NCBI GenBank assembly: GCA_002402125.1
Contig: NVVG01000126.1
Span: forward strand, 3,844 to 13,248
Source of the DNA: Moraxellaceae bacterium
GTDB lineage: Bacteria; Pseudomonadota; Gammaproteobacteria; Pseudomonadales; Ketobacteraceae
Direction of reading: 5' to 3'
Length of the DNA stretch: 9,405 nucleotides
The notes beneath the pieces were generated by a model. That model worked only from the letters and a program-made list of their open reading frames with translations. It was not told the DNA's origin and ran no database searches. Within the stretch, counting starts at the first letter, position 1, and the number at the start of each line of letters is the position of its first letter. The position numbers were made by a program, and so were the translations under genes. Shown in pieces: positions 1 through 6,564 of the stretch.

Positions 1-519
1 TTTGCCATGCAGCAGGGGGTTGAGCTTTCCTGTGAGCTGTTATCACAGCCGGCAATAATGAAATGCAATATCGATCTACTCACCAGTGCTTACGGTAATC
101 TAATTGAAAACTCGTTACATGCCCTTGTCCATAATGAAAAGCCCACCAGTCGAGGGTATCTGCCGGAAGTGCGTTTGACGGCCGAGCTGGATGACTGTGG
201 CAGAGTGATTATTGCCGTTGTGGATAATGGCGGTGGCATTGATGAATCCATTATCGCCAAAGTATGCGAGCCCTTCTTTACCACCAAATCAACCGGTACA
301 GGGCTTGGTTTGGCCGTGGTAAAACTTATTTCTTCGTCCCATGGTGGCGAACATGTAATACAAAATAGAGTGGATGAGAAAACCAACGATCAAGGTTTGG
401 CGGTCTCAATTACCTTTCCAGTCATTCATGACAGTATGTCAGGAAATGTTTTAAATATACCTCAGATGGAAATGGCAAATTTATCACAGAACATATCAGC
501 AGCGATTGCTGCGGGATAA
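1..519 (+). CDS. flrB: Flagellar sensor histidine kinase FlrB/FleS, C-terminal part (5' end outside window)
   Basis: The reading frame is open from the first base, so the gene starts upstream; the ATG at position 7 is internal. What is visible is the ATP-binding (HATPase_c) domain of a histidine kinase. The N box (NLIENSLHA) is at bases 97-123. The G1 box (DNGGG) is at about 223-237. The F box (EPFFTTK) and G2 box (GTGLGLAVVK) lie at about 268-324. The phosphorylated His and any PAS domain are not in view. After the ATPase fold ends near the GLAVSITFPV strand there is a tail of about 33 residues with no recognised domain. Identity as FlrB/FleS rests on position, directly upstream of flrC and fliE. 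In this family the kinase is cytoplasmic and phosphorylates FlrC/FleR. The stop codon TAA (517-519) lies in the first copy of a 10-bp tandem repeat. Confidence 0.88.
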   Translation, partial: FAMQQGVELSCELLSQPAIMKCNIDLLTSAYGNLIENSLHALVHNEKPTSRGYLPEVRLTAELDDCGRVIIAVVDNGGGIDESIIAKVCEPFFTTKSTGTGLGLAVVKLISSSHGGEHVIQNRVDEKTNDQGLAVSITFPVIHDSMSGNVLNIPQMEMANLSQNISAAIAAG

Positions 520-544
520 TGCGGGTTAATGCGGGTTAATGCGG
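511..544 (+). repeat. 10-bp tandem repeat across the flrB/flrC junction
   Basis: Three consecutive 10-mers, GCGGGATAAT, GCGGGTTAAT and GCGGGTTAAT, are followed by a partial fourth copy (GCGG). The first copy contains the flrB stop. Each copy creates a TAATG, so ATGs appear at 519, 529 and 539 in three different frames. Only the one at 539 is in frame with flrC. The 519 and 529 ATGs open ORFs of 6 and 11 codons. The pattern looks like a recent slippage duplication of a stop/start overlap. Confidence 0.9.
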
Positions 545-553
545 AGAGAAATG

Positions 554-1939
554 ATGCAAAATAACTGTGTAATGGTCGTAGAAGACGACATAAGTTTAAG
601 AGAAGTGATTGTTGAAACCTTAGAAATGGAAGGTCTCTCTGTCATCCAAGCGCCGGACGGTGAAGAAGCATTGGTCATGTTGCAAAAAAACAATGTGTCC
701 TTGGTTGTTTCTGACGTCAATATGCCAAAACTAGACGGTTATCAACTACTACGTAAGATGGCGGCGGAGTGGCCTCAGTTGCCGGTGTTAATCATGACGG
801 CCTATGGCAGCATATCGAATGCGGTTGAGGCTATTCGCCATGGCGCTATTGATTATATGGAGAAGCCTTTTTCCACGCAAACACTCGTGGATACGGTGAA
901 GCGGCATTTACCTGTGGCAAAGGTTGCAGATAATAATGAACCTATTGCGGTTGATCCGGAGACAGTGCAGTTGTTTCAGCTAGCGAAAAAGGTTGCCAAT
1001 ACGGATTCTACAGTGATGATTCTGGGTGATAGTGGAACGGGTAAAGAAGTGTTAGCCCGTTATATCCATAACAATTCCAGTCGAGCAGATAAGCCCTTTA
1101 TTGCCATCAACTGCGCGGCAATTCCAGAAAACATGATGGAAGCGATATTGTTTGGTCATGAAAAAGGTGCCTTTACGGGCGCACATCAAAGCGTCGCTGG
1201 AAAATTTGAATTAGCTAATGGTGGAACCTTGCTGTTGGATGAAATATCCGAAATGGATGTGAGCCTGCAAGCTAAGTTATTGCGAGTGTTGCAAGAGCGA
1301 GAGGTCGAACGTATAGGTGGCAAAAAAACCATAACCTTGGATGTACGGGTATTGGCGACAAGCAATCGTAATCTTAAACAAGCGGTTGAAGACGGTGATT
1401 TTCGTGAGGATCTTTTCTATCGATTAAATGTATTCCCCTTACGTTGGAAGCCTTTAAGAGAAAGGAAAGGGGATATTGTTCCATTAGCGGAACGTATCTT
1501 ACTGTCAAAATATTCTAACTCCCCCCATACCACCGCCAATGAATCGGCGCCGTTAATATTGGAAGAGAGCGCACAAAAGCGTTTAATGCAGCATCAGTGG
1601 CCTGGAAATATTCGTGAGTTGGATAATGTCATGCAAAGGGCGATGATTCTTTGTAGTGGCGGTGTTATTACTGCAGATGATATTTTTATTCCTGAAGATG
1701 ATTTACCATTCCAATCGGCAAATTCTGAGCCTGCGTTGCGCGCTGTACCTGCTGTACCAGCCGCTGCGGGTCTAGGAGAAGACCTCAAACAGCGAGAATT
1801 TGAAGTGATATTGGAAACACTTAAGGAAGAGCGGGGCAGTAAAAAGAATACCGCCAGTAAATTGGGTATTAGCCCTAGAACACTTCGGTACAAGTTAGCC
1901 CGAATGCGAGAGTCGGGCATAGAGTTTGAGGTAGCGTAA
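554..1939 (+). CDS. flrC: Sigma-54-dependent response regulator FlrC/FleR, flagellar class III activator
   Basis: This is a three-domain NtrC-type activator of 461 residues. The N-terminal receiver has acidic D11/D12, phospho-acceptor D54 (SDVNMP), the MTAYG threonine and the EKPF lysine. The central AAA+ domain has Walker A GDSGTGKE (158-165), the sigma-54 contact loop GAFTGA (205-210), Walker B LLLDE (D229/E230) and a REDLFYRL arginine-finger region. A Fis-type helix-turn-helix (about 432-455, SKLGISPRTLRYKL) binds enhancers. I chose ATG 554 because GGAG (543-546) sits 7 nt upstream. This start also numbers the phospho-Asp as D54, as reported for Vibrio cholerae FlrC. ATG 551 and ATG 539 are in-frame alternatives. 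The gene follows flrB closely and is presumably co-transcribed with it. By family knowledge it switches on sigma-54 hook/basal-body operons when phosphorylated by FlrB. Confidence 0.95.
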   Translation: MQNNCVMVVEDDISLREVIVETLEMEGLSVIQAPDGEEALVMLQKNNVSLVVSDVNMPKLDGYQLLRKMAAEWPQLPVLIMTAYGSISNAVEAIRHGAIDYMEKPFSTQTLVDTVKRHLPVAKVADNNEPIAVDPETVQLFQLAKKVANTDSTVMILGDSGTGKEVLARYIHNNSSRADKPFIAINCAAIPENMMEAILFGHEKGAFTGAHQSVAGKFELANGGTLLLDEISEMDVSLQAKLLRVLQEREVERIGGKKTITLDVRVLATSNRNLKQAVEDGDFREDLFYRLNVFPLRWKPLRERKGDIVPLAERILLSKYSNSPHTTANESAPLILEESAQKRLMQHQWPGNIRELDNVMQRAMILCSGGVITADDIFIPEDDLPFQSANSEPALRAVPAVPAAAGLGEDLKQREFEVILETLKEERGSKKNTASKLGISPRTLRYKLARMRESGIEFEVA

Positions 1940-1979
1940 AGCTAGCCAACTAAATGCCCGCACACCAGCCAAAAATCAT

Positions 1980-2013
1980 AACGGCGTCAAATTTAGCGCA
2001 AAACCTGAAGAGG
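1980..2013 (+). repeat. 34-bp direct repeat, copy 1
   Basis: It starts AACGGCGTCAAATTTAGCGC and ends CTGAAGAGG. It matches the copy at 2063-2096 at 31 of 34 positions by hand alignment, and the first 20 bases are identical. It ends 4 bases before the first REP-like hairpin, so repeat plus hairpin appear to form one unit of a composite intergenic element. Confidence 0.85.
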
Positions 2014-2017
2014 TTCT

Positions 2018-2043
2018 CATTCCCACGCTCCAGCGTGGGAATG
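2018..2043. repeat. REP-like perfect inverted repeat (12-bp arms, 2-nt centre)
   Basis: CATTCCCACGCT (2018-2029) and AGCGTGGGAATG (2032-2043) are exact reverse complements around CC. GC-rich TTCCCACGC/GCGTGGGAA palindromes of this kind are familiar to me as repetitive extragenic palindromes scattered through many proteobacterial genomes, often linked with REP-associated (RAYT) transposases. No T-tract follows, so it is not a classical intrinsic terminator. It could still protect the 3' end of the flrBC transcript. Confidence 0.8.
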
Positions 2044-2062
2044 CATACCAACAAAAAAGCGC

Positions 2063-2096
2063 AACGGCGTCAAATTTAGCGCGAATTCTGAAGAGG
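2063..2096 (+). repeat. 34-bp direct repeat, copy 2
   Basis: Second copy of the 1980-2013 repeat, offset by 83 bases, with three substitutions in positions 21-25. In this unit the following hairpin starts 34 bases after the repeat rather than 4, as if about 30 bases had been gained or lost between the units. Confidence 0.85.
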
Positions 2097-2130
2097 GGTA
2101 GTTCTGTTTTTTCGTTCAGTATCGTATGTA

Positions 2131-2152
2131 TTCCCACGCAGGAGCATGGGAA
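2131..2152. repeat. REP-like imperfect inverted repeat, second copy
   Basis: TTCCCACGC (2131-2139) pairs with GCATGGGAA (2144-2152) around AGGA, with one mismatch. It is followed by CGAG, as in the common GCGTGGGAACGAG version of this palindrome family. It is a degenerate partner of the 2018-2043 hairpin, in the same orientation. Confidence 0.7.
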
Positions 2153-2155
2153 CGA

Positions 2156-2186
2156 GTGACTTCCTCGCCTTAAAGTGTCCTATAAT
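2156..2186 (+). promoter_or_regulatory. Possible sigma-70 promoter upstream of fliE (weak)
   Basis: A perfect -10 hexamer TATAAT lies at 2181-2186. The best -35 candidate is GTGACT (2156-2161, 4 of 6 matches), but the spacer is 19 nt, longer than the preferred 17. There is no extended -10 TG. It could give basal fliE transcription from the edge of the repeat element, but may be chance. Confidence 0.2.
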
Positions 2187-2222
2187 CCCGTATTTATTGA
2201 ATTTTACCTATATCCCTCATTG

Positions 2223-2239
2223 TTGGCACAAATATTGAA
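2223..2239 (+). promoter_or_regulatory. Sigma-54 (-24/-12) promoter of the fliE operon
   Basis: TTGGCAC (2223-2229) forms the -24 element. TTGAA (2235-2239) occupies the -12 position, with exactly the standard 10 nt between the GG and the -12 dinucleotide. The -12 pair is GA instead of the usual GC. The predicted start of transcription is about 2250, giving a leader of about 100 nt before fliE. A sigma-54 promoter here fits the FlrA/FlrB/FlrC flagellar hierarchy. Confidence 0.75.
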
Positions 2240-2263
2240 ACAACCTAGTTAAGATCAAGAAAA

Positions 2264-2281
2264 CTGTAAATATTTTGACAG
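2264..2281 (+). promoter_or_regulatory. Imperfect palindrome in the fliE leader, possible FleQ/FlrA-type activator site
   Basis: CTGTAAATATTTTGACAG matches its own reverse complement at 14 of 18 positions. Its inner 14 bases (2266-2279) resemble the GTCANTAAATTGAC pattern described for Pseudomonas FleQ boxes. It lies at roughly +15 to +32 from the predicted sigma-54 start. Downstream activator sites are known for FleQ at the fliE, fliL and flhA promoters and for FlrC at Vibrio flagellin genes. Which activator binds here cannot be decided from sequence. Confidence 0.4.
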
Positions 2282-2352
2282 TATAGCGAAACAAACAATT
2301 GCAACAGAACACCGTGACAATATTTCGTTAGATTCTAACAAAGGTGAATGAG

Positions 2353-2715
2353 ATGGATATATCCACAAAGATGAATAGCATGCTGGCTCAAATGAAAGCG
2401 ATGGAGCAAGCGGCATCTATGGATAGAACTTCTACTATAGGTCAGGGTTCTAATATAGCTCAGGGACCCAATACTGTTGCACCAGCATCCCAGTCAGAAT
2501 TTGCCAATGTGTTTAAAAACGCAATCGACACGGTTAATGAAATTCAGCAAGAATCCGGTAGATTAAGTACGGGTTATGTAAATGGAGATCCTAACATCGA
2601 CATCACTCGCGTAATGGTCGCAAACCAAAAAGCCGGACTAGCATTTCAATCCATGGTTCAAGTGCGAAACAAACTGGTGGAGTCCTATAAAGAAATAATG
2701 AACATGTCAATCTAG
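2353..2715 (+). CDS. fliE: Flagellar hook-basal body protein FliE
   Basis: FliE is a small periplasmic protein that joins the MS ring (FliF) to the proximal rod. This product is 120 residues, slightly longer than the usual 100-110. The extra length is in an N-terminal Gln/Ser/Pro-rich part. The family signature fills the C-terminal half: an FKNAIDTVNEIQ helix, then ANQKAGLAFQSMVQVRNKLV and YKEIMNMSI at the very end. There is no signal peptide, as expected for a protein exported by the flagellar type III system. ATG 2353 is preferred because AAAGGTG (2340-2346) is 6 nt upstream. An in-frame GTG at 2344 would overlap this ribosome site. It is the first gene of the fliE-J operon, 55 bases before fliF. 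Confidence 0.95.
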   Translation: MDISTKMNSMLAQMKAMEQAASMDRTSTIGQGSNIAQGPNTVAPASQSEFANVFKNAIDTVNEIQQESGRLSTGYVNGDPNIDITRVMVANQKAGLAFQSMVQVRNKLVESYKEIMNMSI

Positions 2716-2770
2716 CACTATAATACGTTAATTCTATCCAAAGCATTTAAGTAGAAAAGAGAGTATTACC

Positions 2771-4468
2771 ATGGCCGATGAGCTAACAGAAACCACAGAA
2801 ACTTCAGCAGCCCTAGAACCAACGTCTGGAACATTTGCTGCCATGGAAGGTTTTGGAAATTTGGGGGCCATTAAACAGGTTGGCCTCATGGTGGGTCTGG
2901 CATTCAGTGTCGCAGCGGGTTTCTGGTTAGTGTTGTGGGCCGCAGAACCTGATTACAGACCTTTTTATACGGACATCAGTCATTTGGAAGCAGGCCAAGT
3001 TGCCGACTTACTGCAAAAAGAAAGAATAGATTTTAAGATAGACACAAATAGCAATATGTTGCTCATTGAGGCATCTCGTATTCACGATGCCAGATTGTTG
3101 TTGGCTAAAGAAGGGTTTCCCACTGGAAAGACCCTGGGTTATGAGTTGTTAGATAAAGAACAGTCATTTGGCACTAGCCAATTCATGGAAAAAGCCCGCT
3201 ACTATCGCAGTGTCGAAGGAGAATTAGCGCGTACCGTAACAGCCATGAATCGAGTTCGTTCTGCCCGTGTACATTTGGCCATACCCAAGCGCTCAGTCTT
3301 TGTTGGAGACAGTCGCCGGCCATCGGCTTCTGTATTTGTCGAGTTATACCCCGGTCATTCGTTAGAAAAAATGAATGTGGCTGCCATCGTGCATTTGGTC
3401 GCATCCAGTGTACCTGAGTTGCTTGACAGTGAGGTAACTGTCGTTGATCAACGTGGTCGACTTTTATCGGAAGATGATGAGAATTCTGACATAGCAATGG
3501 CAGCCAAAAACTTTGAGTATTCTCGAGGTATGGAAGAGCTATATATAAGTCGTGTGAATGGAATATTGGAGCCTATTTTAGGTAGAGACAATTTCCGTGT
3601 GCAGATTTCCACAGAGATCGATTTCAGTGTCACCGAGCAAACCGCAGAACAATTTAACCCTGATTTACCCGCTATGCGTAGTGAACAGACGCTCAATGAG
3701 TATTCTGGTGCCGGTGGTCCAATGGGAATTCCGGGAGCACTTTCAAATCAACCTCCTGGTGCGGTGACGGTACCTGAAACAGCGGGTGGAGCAGGAGATC
3801 AAGGGGGCGAAGGAAGTAGTAATGTGAGACGCCAGGCCACCAGAAACTATGAATTGGATAGGACTATCAGCCATACCAAAAATCAAGTGGGTAAACTAAT
3901 GCGGCTTTCGGTAGCGGTAGTGGTTGATGATAAGCTGGTGACAGGGGCCGATGGCAAAGGAGTGAAGCAACCGTTGTCAGATTCCGAAATTGAGCGCATT
4001 AATATTTTGGTAAAAAATGCGATTGGCTACAGTGCGGTCAGAGGCGATAGCGTTTCAATTGTTAATCAACTATTCGCCCCAGTAATAGGCTATGAATTTG
4101 CAGAAATACCCCCGGTAGAATGGTACGATAATCAAAGCTATCGTGAGTGGGCCAAGTTAGGTGGTGTAGGGTTCCTAGTTTTAATACTTATTTTGGGATT
4201 CTTGCGTATAATAAAGGGGTTAGCGACGACAGTGAAAGATGAAGAGCTCATGGCATTGGAAGGTGGCATGGGAATGGGAATGGAATTGGGGGGGTTAGGG
4301 GCTGAAGACGAAATGGGCGCTGATGTCACTCTAACCGGTGGTGCAAATCCACTATTACCAGGCCCCGACGCGTCCTATGACCAGCATTTAGATGCAGTAA
4401 AATCTTTGGTCGCCGAAGACCCAAAACGGGTTGCGCAGGTAATGAAGACTTGGTTATCTAATGAGTGA
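2771..4468 (+). CDS. fliF: Flagellar MS-ring protein FliF
   Basis: FliF (565 residues) forms the inner-membrane MS ring on which the export gate and the C ring assemble. A short cytoplasmic N-terminus is followed by TM1 at about residues 37-58. The periplasmic ring-building domains include FYTDIS and FQISTEIDF-like segments. A Gly/Pro-rich loop (about 315-355) corresponds to the beta-collar insertion. TM2 lies at about 462-480 (GVGFLVLILILGFLRII). A cytoplasmic tail ends in the FliG-binding motif (DAVKSLVAEDPKRVAQVMKTWL). Between TM2 and that motif is an unusual Met/Gly-rich linker (about 498-511), encoded by a G-rich tract. AAGAGAG (2757-2763) is 7 nt before the ATG. The stop overlaps the fliG start by 8 nt, which indicates translational coupling. 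Confidence 0.97.
   Translation: MADELTETTETSAALEPTSGTFAAMEGFGNLGAIKQVGLMVGLAFSVAAGFWLVLWAAEPDYRPFYTDISHLEAGQVADLLQKERIDFKIDTNSNMLLIEASRIHDARLLLAKEGFPTGKTLGYELLDKEQSFGTSQFMEKARYYRSVEGELARTVTAMNRVRSARVHLAIPKRSVFVGDSRRPSASVFVELYPGHSLEKMNVAAIVHLVASSVPELLDSEVTVVDQRGRLLSEDDENSDIAMAAKNFEYSRGMEELYISRVNGILEPILGRDNFRVQISTEIDFSVTEQTAEQFNPDLPAMRSEQTLNEYSGAGGPMGIPGALSNQPPGAVTVPETAGGAGDQGGEGSSNVRRQATRNYELDRTISHTKNQVGKLMRLSVAVVVDDKLVTGADGKGVKQPLSDSEIERINILVKNAIGYSAVRGDSVSIVNQLFAPVIGYEFAEIPPVEWYDNQSYREWAKLGGVGFLVLILILGFLRIIKGLATTVKDEELMALEGGMGMGMELGGLGAEDEMGADVTLTGGANPLLPGPDASYDQHLDAVKSLVAEDPKRVAQVMKTWLSNE
4270..4301 (+). other. G-rich tract within fliF with quadruplex-forming pattern
   Basis: G-runs on the coding strand lie at 4270-4272, 4276-4278, 4288-4294 (seven G in a row) and 4298-4301. 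They satisfy four runs of at least three G with loops of 3, 9 and 3 nt, or 9, 1 and 3 nt using the G7 run twice. The tract would be present in the mRNA. It encodes the Met/Gly-rich linker of FliF, about 160 nt before the fliG start. Confidence 0.5.
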
Positions 4469-5501
4469 TGAAATAGCAGAAAAGAAAGATTACGATGCGA
4501 TCGTAAAAGACCTTTCCCCTGAAGAGAGATCTGCAATTGTGTTGATGTCTCTAGGTGAGGAGTCTGCGGCTGAAGTCTTAAAGCATATGGGGCCAAAAGA
4601 AGTTCAGAAAATTGGCACCTGCATGGCGAAACTCCAAAACGTGCAAAAAGACCAAGTTGAAGCGGTCATGCATGTTTTTATGGAGGCGATAACCAACCAA
4701 ACGGCGTTGGGTGTTGGTGCAGACGGATATATCCGTAATATGTTGGTCAGTGCCTTGGGAGAAGATAAAGCCGGTAGTTTAATTGATAGGATTTTGGTAG
4801 GCGGAAATACTGCCGGATTAGATACATTGCGATGGATGGATGCTCGCAACGTGGCAGATTTAATTCGTTTTGAACACCCTCAGATACAATCAATCGTTAT
4901 CGCTTATTTGGATTCTGACCAAGCGGCCGATGCGCTTTCTAGTTTTGATGAACGTCAACGGTTAGATATCTTGATGCGGATAGCGTCACTCTCGTCGGTC
5001 CAACCACACGCTTTGCAAGAATTAAATGATATCTTAGAGAAGCAATTTACCAATCAGACAGGTTCGGCAGCGACGGATTTAGGGGGTACTAAATGCGCCG
5101 CTGATATTATGAACTTCTTAGATACCGCGACTGAAGCCAATCTCATGGAAAATATTAGAGAAGCGGATGAAGATTTAGCGCAAGAAATACAAGATTTGAT
5201 GTTTGTATTTGATAATCTTGGCGATGTCGATGATCGAGGTATACAAGCATTGTTAAGAGAAGTTTCCTCAGAGTCCTTGATGTTGGCATTAAAAGGTGCG
5301 GATGAGCAGATCACAGAAAAGATATTTGCGAATATGTCTAAGCGTGCGGCCGAGTTGTTACGAGATGACTTAGAAGCTCAGGGTCCAGTTAAAATTAGTG
5401 ACGTTGAAGGGGCGCAGAAAGAAATCTTATCCATTGCTCGCCGTATGGCTGATGCAGGTGAAATTATGCTGGGTGGCGCTGGCGGCGAAGAGATGATTTA
5501 G
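4461..5501 (+). CDS. fliG: Flagellar motor switch protein FliG
   Basis: FliG (346 residues) is the rotor protein that meets the stator and generates torque. The N-terminal domain (about 1-110) binds the FliF tail. The middle armadillo domain carries the EHPQ motif (138-141) that contacts FliM. The C-terminal domain carries the charged torque ridge. By alignment from memory with E. coli FliG K264, R281, D288, D289 and R297, the equivalents are K278, R295, D302, D303 and K311. All are kept except a conservative Arg-to-Lys at the last. The highly conserved LRDDLEAQGPV region is intact. It starts inside the fliF end (8-nt overlap), and only one base separates its stop from the fliH ATG. Confidence 0.97.
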   Translation: MSDEIAEKKDYDAIVKDLSPEERSAIVLMSLGEESAAEVLKHMGPKEVQKIGTCMAKLQNVQKDQVEAVMHVFMEAITNQTALGVGADGYIRNMLVSALGEDKAGSLIDRILVGGNTAGLDTLRWMDARNVADLIRFEHPQIQSIVIAYLDSDQAADALSSFDERQRLDILMRIASLSSVQPHALQELNDILEKQFTNQTGSAATDLGGTKCAADIMNFLDTATEANLMENIREADEDLAQEIQDLMFVFDNLGDVDDRGIQALLREVSSESLMLALKGADEQITEKIFANMSKRAAELLRDDLEAQGPVKISDVEGAQKEILSIARRMADAGEIMLGGAGGEEMI

Positions 5502-5502
5502 T

Positions 5503-6564
5503 ATGTCCGAGAAAATATCTGAACCAGCATCTGGAGCTACACCTGATTCAACACCTGAATCAACTCCTGAATCTACAATGCCTAAGCATACCGATGAAGA
5601 TGTTAATAAGTCTCGTGTTTCCAACGTACTAAATGAAGAGAATACCAGTGGTGGTGTGTTATCTGCCTATGAACGCTGGGAATTACCTTCTATGGAGGTC
5701 GAGGATGAAAATGCTAATAATGTTTTTATCACCACTCGATCCAAACTTCCTCCGGTGGCTATTGAAGATGAGGAAGAGGTCGTACCACTCACTGCAGACG
5801 ATGTTGAAGCAATACGGCAAGCTGCCTACGATGAGGGTTATTCTCAAGGTAATTCGACGGGTCATGCTGAAGGCCTAAAAAAAGGTTACGATGAGGGCTA
5901 TCAAAGTGGTAGCAGTGATATTCGGGCAATGTTGACCAGGTTGTCGCAAATATGCCGTGTATTATTGGACACAGTGCCTAGTCAAGATGACGAGATCGAA
6001 ACGGCGCTAATGGAATTGGTAAAATCAATTTGTGGCCGTGTCGTACAAAGAGAATTGCAATTGGATTCAACCAGCCTGCGTTTAATTATCAATGAAGCCC
6101 TGGATTGTTTGCAGTCCGGTGCCCACAGACTTCGTATACACCTTAACCCTGAAGACACAGAGTTTATTCGAAAGACGTTGGAGGATATGGAGGGGCACGA
6201 GTTTACTTGGCAGTTATTGCCTCATGCTACCATTTCTCCAGGGGGCTGCATTGTCGAGACCGACAAAAGCATGATTGATGCGCGCTCTGAAAAGAGGCTT
6301 GCCGATATTATTGAACAAGTTTACAGCAAGGAGAAAGAAGCCTTGATGGAAGGGGATAGGTCTAAGAGCGGCGGGTTAGGTCAACTAATGGCCGAAGTTG
6401 AAACTTTTGATGAATTTGAGCGTCATGCCGAAACTGAATCGCCATTGATCGCCCCCCCTGAGGAAACCATCGATAACGCAGACGCAAGTGTTGATGTGGC
6501 TGTTAGTGTGGATGTGGATGTGGATGTGGAAAAAGATACTGATGTGGATGGTGATAGTGAATGA
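5503..6564 (+). CDS. fliH: Flagellar export apparatus protein FliH (enlarged, acidic)
   Basis: FliH is the stator-like regulator of the FliI ATPase and links it to the C ring. At 353 residues it is long for the family, which is usually about 230-270. An acidic, probably disordered N-terminus (about 1-105) includes three TPxS repeats and a conserved-looking AYERWELP patch. Then comes the FliH glycine repeat, with Gly at 112, 116, 120, 124, 128, 132 and 136: seven glycines at perfect i+4 spacing, giving six GxxxG steps. The FliH/YscL C-terminal domain follows (about 160-275, with [15 protein letters not shown] [15 protein letters not shown]). An acidic tail (about 276-353) ends in a Val-Asp repeat. 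GAAGAG (5487-5492) is a plausible ribosome site. The stop overlaps the fliI start as ATGA. Confidence 0.93.
   Translation: MSEKISEPASGATPDSTPESTPESTMPKHTDEDVNKSRVSNVLNEENTSGGVLSAYERWELPSMEVEDENANNVFITTRSKLPPVAIEDEEEVVPLTADDVEAIRQAAYDEGYSQGNSTGHAEGLKKGYDEGYQSGSSDIRAMLTRLSQICRVLLDTVPSQDDEIETALMELVKSICGRVVQRELQLDSTSLRLIINEALDCLQSGAHRLRIHLNPEDTEFIRKTLEDMEGHEFTWQLLPHATISPGGCIVETDKSMIDARSEKRLADIIEQVYSKEKEALMEGDRSKSGGLGQLMAEVETFDEFERHAETESPLIAPPEETIDNADASVDVAVSVDVDVDVEKDTDVDGDSE
5539..5574 (+). repeat. 12-bp in-frame tandem repeat at the fliH 5' end (three copies)
   Basis: ACACCTGATTCA, ACACCTGAATCA and ACTCCTGAATCT are consecutive and encode [12 protein letters not shown]. The unit is a multiple of three, so a change in copy number would lengthen or shorten the disordered N-terminus without a frameshift. 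Confidence 0.85.
6508..6531 (+). repeat. 6-bp tandem repeat (GTGGAT) near the fliH 3' end
   Basis: There are three perfect GTGGAT units (6508-6525) and a fourth imperfect unit, GTGGAA. They encode Val-Asp pairs in the acidic C-terminal tail. Related GTG/GAT codons continue on both sides. The repeat is in frame, and it ends about 30 nt before the fliI start, so copy number would also set the distance upstream of that start. Confidence 0.85.

Noticed and set aside
2018..2043. Intrinsic terminator for flrBC
   Set aside because: The hairpin is strong but is followed by CATACCAAC, not a T-run. A REP-like element is the better description.
1980..2152. CRISPR array
   Set aside because: There are only two 34-bp repeats. 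The interval is 49 bases and itself contains a palindrome, and there are no further copies or cas genes.
5633..6274. Two + strand ORFs of 81 and 60 codons inside fliH
   Set aside because: They are in another frame of a clearly conserved gene, and their translations show no family features.
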